DNA of 64,000 nucleotides. It comes from Aureivirga sp. CE67 (GTDB lineage Bacteria > Bacteroidota > Bacteroidia > Flavobacteriales > Flavobacteriaceae). The stretch spans positions 1,604-65,603 of the forward strand of contig NZ_JADOTV010000021.1 in assembly GCF_015767245.1 (NCBI RefSeq), in the 5' to 3' direction. The notes below the pieces were generated by a model. That model had not been told where the DNA came from, did not search any database, and saw only the letters and a list, made by a program, of their open reading frames with translations. The position numbers and the translations under genes are program-made. Position 1 is the stretch's first letter, and each line of letters starts with the position of its first letter. This document shows positions 61,372 through 64,000 of this stretch, in pieces.

Positions 61372-62097
61372 CTAGTCTTTACCTATTTTTTCCCATACAT
61401 TGCCATTCCATATTAATGTCTTTTTATTTTTAATATAAATATAATCTTGATTATAAAGTTCAAATTCAAAAAAACAAACATCAAAATAAGGTAAATTAAT
61501 TGTTAGAAAATTATATTTATTTGTATCAAAATATTCTGAAAAAATATCGAATAAAATTCTACTTTTATATATTGTAGTTCCTGCTATATCTGCATCTAAA
61601 TTAAAAGCTATAAAATTATTAGAACTTTTTTTAAAAAGATACTTTGATTTAGGGATAACAATATAAGTTTCATCTGTGGTAATTGATTTACTCACATAGT
61701 TATTAAAATAGAAATTTAGTTTTACAGGAGGTAAATCATAAGGAAATACAACTTTGATGTATAAACTATCCTGAGAAAATTTATTCTCTTTTTTGAGTTC
61801 ATATTTATAACCTTTTTGTTTTTTATAATAATTTTCACTTGTAATTTCAATTAAATTATCTGCTAAAACAGACCATTTTCCAATTGAAGTATATTCGCAT
61901 TGTTCAATTATACATTGTGTTTGTTCATGATTCCATAATTTATATGTATTGTCAGTATTTAAATCTAATTTTAGAGAACTATTTTGTTGTTTATATCTTC
62001 CTGAAATATCTTTGAAAACAGGTTCTTTCTGGACTTTTTTTATAGAACAACTTATAAATAGATTTGTTATAATTAGTATAAAAAATAGTTTTCTCAT
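61372..62097 (-). CDS. Hypothetical lipoprotein (immunity-like position)
   Basis: About 241 residues from ATG 62097 (MRKLFFILIITNLFISC), a lipobox signal peptide with C17; the longer frame from 62190 runs through a REP-like hairpin and is rejected. The mature protein starts RYKQQNSSLKLDLNTDNTYKLW, resembling small secreted proteins that measure or bind, then beta-rich. No family is recognised. It lies between the two 163-bp repeats and next to displaced toxin fragments, so an immunity-like role is possible but not shown. Confidence 0.65.
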   Translation of the reverse strand: MRKLFFILIITNLFISCSIKKVQKEPVFKDISGRYKQQNSSLKLDLNTDNTYKLWNHEQTQCIIEQCEYTSIGKWSVLADNLIEITSENYYKKQKGYKYELKKENKFSQDSLYIKVVFPYDLPPVKLNFYFNNYVSKSITTDETYIVIPKSKYLFKKSSNNFIAFNLDADIAGTTIYKSRILFDIFSEYFDTNKYNFLTINLPYFDVCFFEFELYNQDYIYIKNKKTLIWNGNVWEKIGKD

Positions 62098-62143
62098 AAT
62101 AGTTAATTTTAATCTTTTAAGTGACCATAAACACTGTACCCCC

Positions 62144-62170
62144 TGCTGGTGCTCGAATTTTTCGAGTATC
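62144..62170 (-). repeat. Half-REP hairpin
   Basis: On the minus strand GATACTCGAAAAATTCGAGC then ACCAGCAGG: a CTCGAA/TTCGAG hairpin followed by CACCAGC, like half of the REP element. It marks the sequence break upstream of the lipoprotein gene. Confidence 0.55.
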
Positions 62171-62331
62171 CTAAACAACTCTTGTCTCATAATATAAATA
62201 TTTTAGATTAAGAAATTTTTTAAAAAAAATACTTCTAGCAAAAAAAGTAATTTTCCTTTTTCATATTTTTTAGACATTCGGTTGAAATATACGACAATAT
62301 TTTATTTTTTAACATTAAAAAGTTCGAAAAA

Positions 62332-62494
62332 ACGACATAAGACAACACAGGATGAAGTCCTGTGAAAAAAGATATAAACCATATAAAAAAACCCAGTACT
62401 TTAAATGAAAAAAGTACTGGGTTTGATTTGTTGTTGTCGCCACTAAAAAGATTTTAGCGGTAGCGTAGTCTTACCTAAATCTAGCGGGAACTGG
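62332..62494. repeat. 163-bp direct repeat, copy 2
   Basis: Same length and order as copy 1 (61201-61363), with the terminator stem at 62389-62402 / 62411-62424. It directly follows the stop of the 116-residue lipoprotein gene at 62502, as copy 1 follows the stop at 61372. Confidence 0.92.
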
Positions 62495-62501
62495 GATAAA
62501 A

Positions 62502-62846
62502 TCATTGCTTTATAAAAACTACAAAATTATTTCCATGTAAATTTGGATCTCTTCTATATTGAATAAAGCCTAAGTAAGGAGCTTTAGGGTATTTAGAGCG
62601 ATCTATTCCGAAACGATAAATGTAAAGTCTACGTTTTTTACCTTTTAACAATACTGGTTCCTTTTCAGCGTAATATTTAAATGGAATAGAATCATTATTA
62701 TTGATTAAATATCCAGTATTATCTTTATTTAAAACCATAGTATATAATTTCCCATCAATATTTCCTTTATAAATTGTTTCTTTTCTAATTACAGAACAAC
62801 TAGAAAAAAAAATACAAAAAAATATAACTAAAATAAATATTCTCAT
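62502..62846 (-). CDS. Small lipoprotein, putative immunity protein
   Basis: About 114 residues from ATG 62846 (MRIFILVIFFCIFFSSC), with a lipobox cysteine at 17. A GTG at 62852 is an alternative start. The mature part (KETIYKGNIDGKLYTMVLNK) is beta-rich and ends NFVVFIKQ. It starts 5 bp after the stop of the adjacent toxin-tip-like frame at 62852, the tight toxin-immunity spacing. Immunity is inferred from this context alone. Confidence 0.6.
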   Translation of the reverse strand: MRIFILVIFFCIFFSSCSVIRKETIYKGNIDGKLYTMVLNKDNTGYLINNNDSIPFKYYAEKEPVLLKGKKRRLYIYRFGIDRSKYPKAPYLGFIQYRRDPNLHGNNFVVFIKQ

Positions 62847-62851
62847 TTTCA

Positions 62852-63169
62852 CTATTTTAAGCCTTTATAAATCCACATTAAATAATTTTGTCCTTGATTA
62901 ACTCCATTAGAACTTTGATATGGGTAACGATAAATTTCAACTATACTTTCAACATAATTTTTCGTGATGTTATTAATATTTGTGATAGTTATTTTTTTAT
63001 CTACTTCAAGAGGGTATTGTCCTAATGCTAATTGTGCCATATTTTTTAAACCTTTTCCGTTCATGCCTTGTATAGTCCCCACGCTGGTGCGAGTTTGTAA
63101 CTCGTATCCTTTATTTGCATTCTTATCACATCTCTTCTTTACAATCTTTATTCTCAAACAATTATACAA
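62852..63169 (-). pseudogene. Truncated toxin-tip-like ORF
   Basis: The frame codes about 105 residues, but its first ~30 residues run through a half-REP hairpin at 63081-63108, so the true 5' part is missing. The rest (MNGKGLKNMAQLALGQYPLEVDK and the C-terminal SSNGVNQGQNYLMWIYKGLK) looks like the end of a larger protein. Followed 5 bp later by a small lipoprotein, it resembles a displaced polymorphic-toxin C-terminal tip with its immunity gene. No catalytic motif is recognised. Confidence 0.5.
63081..63108 (-). repeat. Half-REP hairpin at a gene boundary
   Basis: On the minus strand ATACGAGTTACAAACTCGCA then CCAGCGTGG: the CGAGTT-ACAAA-CTCG hairpin plus CCAGCG, the same as one side of REP copy B. 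It lies exactly where the truncated toxin-like frame begins to look coding. Confidence 0.7.
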
Positions 63170-63240
63170 ATTTTTAACACAAAAAAACAGACTATTTATT
63201 AAAAAAAGTACTGGGTTTCTTGGTTTTTGAGTAGCTGTTA

Positions 63241-63266
63241 CGGTACTCGACAGAGTCGAGCACTAG
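63241..63266 (+). repeat. Half-REP hairpin at fragment end
   Basis: GTACTCGACAGAGTCGAGCA then CTAGCGATT: a CTCGACAGAGTCGAG hairpin followed by CTAGCG. It overlaps the 3' end of the tip fragment at 63263. Confidence 0.5.
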
Positions 63267-63517
63267 CGATTACCTATTCGGGTGCCAGCTGGGGAAATAT
63301 TAATCCAATCATTAACTCGATTATGAGAATTATGATAATCCCCAGATTTAGGATAAGGTATACCCATAAATTCTCCCCATTCAATAATTCCTTGTGGATT
63401 ACTAACTCCAATATTTTTAACATTAGTATTATTAAACTTTCTTTTAGCACGTCCAAATTCTCCTGTACCTTTTTGGGTTCGACTAAAAACAGAATTTGAA
63501 ATTATTGTTGACGCCAT
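63263..63517 (-). pseudogene. Toxin-tip-like fragment inside a split repeat
   Basis: An 84-codon frame; the segment GEFGRAKRKFNNTN, then GIIEWGEFMGIPYPKSGDYH and SHNRVNDWINISPAG, looks like the end of a protein domain with no proper start. Parts of the 163-bp repeat lie on both sides (63201-63218 and 63506-63530), so the fragment sits inside a third repeat copy. It is probably an orphan tip left by recombination. No family is recognised. Confidence 0.45.
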
Positions 63518-63557
63518 TAAAAAGATTTTAGCCGAAGTATTGGTCAGCTTAGATGAA

Positions 63558-63947
63558 TTATTTACGTTCTATAAAATAAGGTCCTAAAATATTTTTTTCA
63601 ACACAGACTTCAGTATTTTCATCAATAAAAAAACAAGGAACAAGAGGATTAAAGCTAGTTAGAGGATTATCATTTTGTAGTTCTTTTGTGAAATATTTTA
63701 AATTTAAAAAATAACTCTCTCCTGTTTTTATTTTGTGCAATGTGTTTTGATTTTTTTTACTGAGTATTTTGTATAACTGTTTATTTTTTAAACAAGTAAT
63801 TGAATAATATGTAGTAGTGCTATCAATTTTAATAATAGTAAAATTACCTGATGGGGTTAAAAAATCATTTTCTGATTCTTTTTTTTGACCTAAACAACTA
63901 GTTATAGATAATATAATTGTCATTAAAGTAAGAGTATATCTAATCAT
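63558..63947 (-). CDS. Small lipoprotein, putative immunity protein
   Basis: A 129-residue lipoprotein with lipobox C18 (ILSITSC) and a beta-rich mature part (GNFTIIKIDSTTTYYSITC). Two later cysteines (PCFFIDENTEVCVEK) could form a disulfide. It stands upstream of the orphan tip fragment and resembles the other lipoproteins of this region in size and position. An immunity function is inferred from context. Confidence 0.6.
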   Translation of the reverse strand: MIRYTLTLMTIILSITSCLGQKKESENDFLTPSGNFTIIKIDSTTTYYSITCLKNKQLYKILSKKNQNTLHKIKTGESYFLNLKYFTKELQNDNPLTSFNPLVPCFFIDENTEVCVEKNILGPYFIERK

Positions 63948-64000
63948 AATTTTATTTTGAATATTCGATTAATCGGTAATTCAAATAAATAAGAAGATCT

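Noticed and set aside
62098-62190. N-terminal extension of the lipoprotein at 61372
   Set aside because: The extension runs through a half-REP hairpin and precedes a clear lipoprotein signal peptide, so the later ATG at 62097 is the better start.
61201-62494. Direct repeats considered as ends of a composite transposon
   Set aside because: No transposase, no terminal inverted repeats and no target duplication; the repeats instead follow the ends of two lipoprotein genes.

Overview
The window looks like a chromosomal segment from a low-GC member of the Flavobacteriaceae (Bacteroidota). Reasons: AT-rich spacers; many lipoproteins; TANNTTTG-type -7 boxes ahead of several genes; the purH-mreB-mreC-mreD-mrdA-rodA block; an exosortase XrtF pair; CarboxypepD_reg/DUF5686 outer-membrane proteins; and a HD-DUF5706 (Pycsar effector type) protein. 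Genus cannot be fixed from this sequence alone. No rRNA, tRNA or CRISPR array was recognised.

Layout. 1-4.6 kb: repeats, then a DUF559 nuclease, a type I restriction subunit (HsdR) and a YgjP/DUF45 metallohydrolase; the modification and specificity genes are not in the window. 4.6-7.1 kb: accessory stretch with a REP-like palindrome, an overlooked 48-residue Cys/His peptide gene, a 42-bp tandem repeat with an open frame but no start, a helical hypothetical protein, and a three-repeat beta-prism-like protein. 7.1-13.7 kb (minus strand): DUF7220 protein, metallophosphoesterase, AraC regulator, YwbE, an NTF2/SnoaL-like gene split by a 162-bp MITE-like element, a zincin-like lipoprotein, a thioredoxin, a ketopantoate reductase and MarC. 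13.8-18.9 kb: two tandem DUF5686 outer-membrane paralogues. 19-24.4 kb: amine oxidase, CopD-like protein, reductase with divergent HxlR regulator, TraB/ChaN-like lipoprotein, LysE and an Rrf2 regulator. 24.4-27.1 kb: an unrecognised three-gene minus-strand island plus a 38-residue Cys-rich small ORF. 27.6-31.0 kb: sulfate assimilation operon (DUF2061-cysH-cysD-cysN), with a repeat-like insertion between cysD and cysN.

31-35 kb holds a transporter, a HD hydrolase, a Crp/Fnr regulator, lipoproteins and AlkB. 35.2-42.6 kb is the core cell-shape block (rodA, mrdA, mreD, mreC, mreB) behind purH, all read leftwards. 43-50 kb has a GAF/fRMsr-like protein, XrtF and its partner, a large GAF protein, der, a threonine aldolase and a LysR regulator. 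51-55 kb is a plus-strand cluster: bestrophin, 2OG-Fe(II) oxygenase, aldehyde dehydrogenase, NAD(P)-binding protein. 55-59.8 kb: a VOC protein, nested repeats and a 1236-residue phosphoesterase / kinase-like / beta-barrel protein. 59.8-61.1 kb: the HD-PycTM fusion.

The right end (61.1-64 kb) looks like a graveyard of displaced toxin tips and lipoprotein immunity-like genes, with two 163-bp direct repeats, a third split copy, and half-REP hairpins at the fragment boundaries. The strongest leads are the HD-PycTM fusion with no adjacent cyclase, the cassette graveyard, the MITE-split gene whose reading frame is restored exactly by removing the element, the beta-prism protein, and the two unannotated Cys-containing small ORFs. 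All function calls come from reading motifs by eye; no database search was run.
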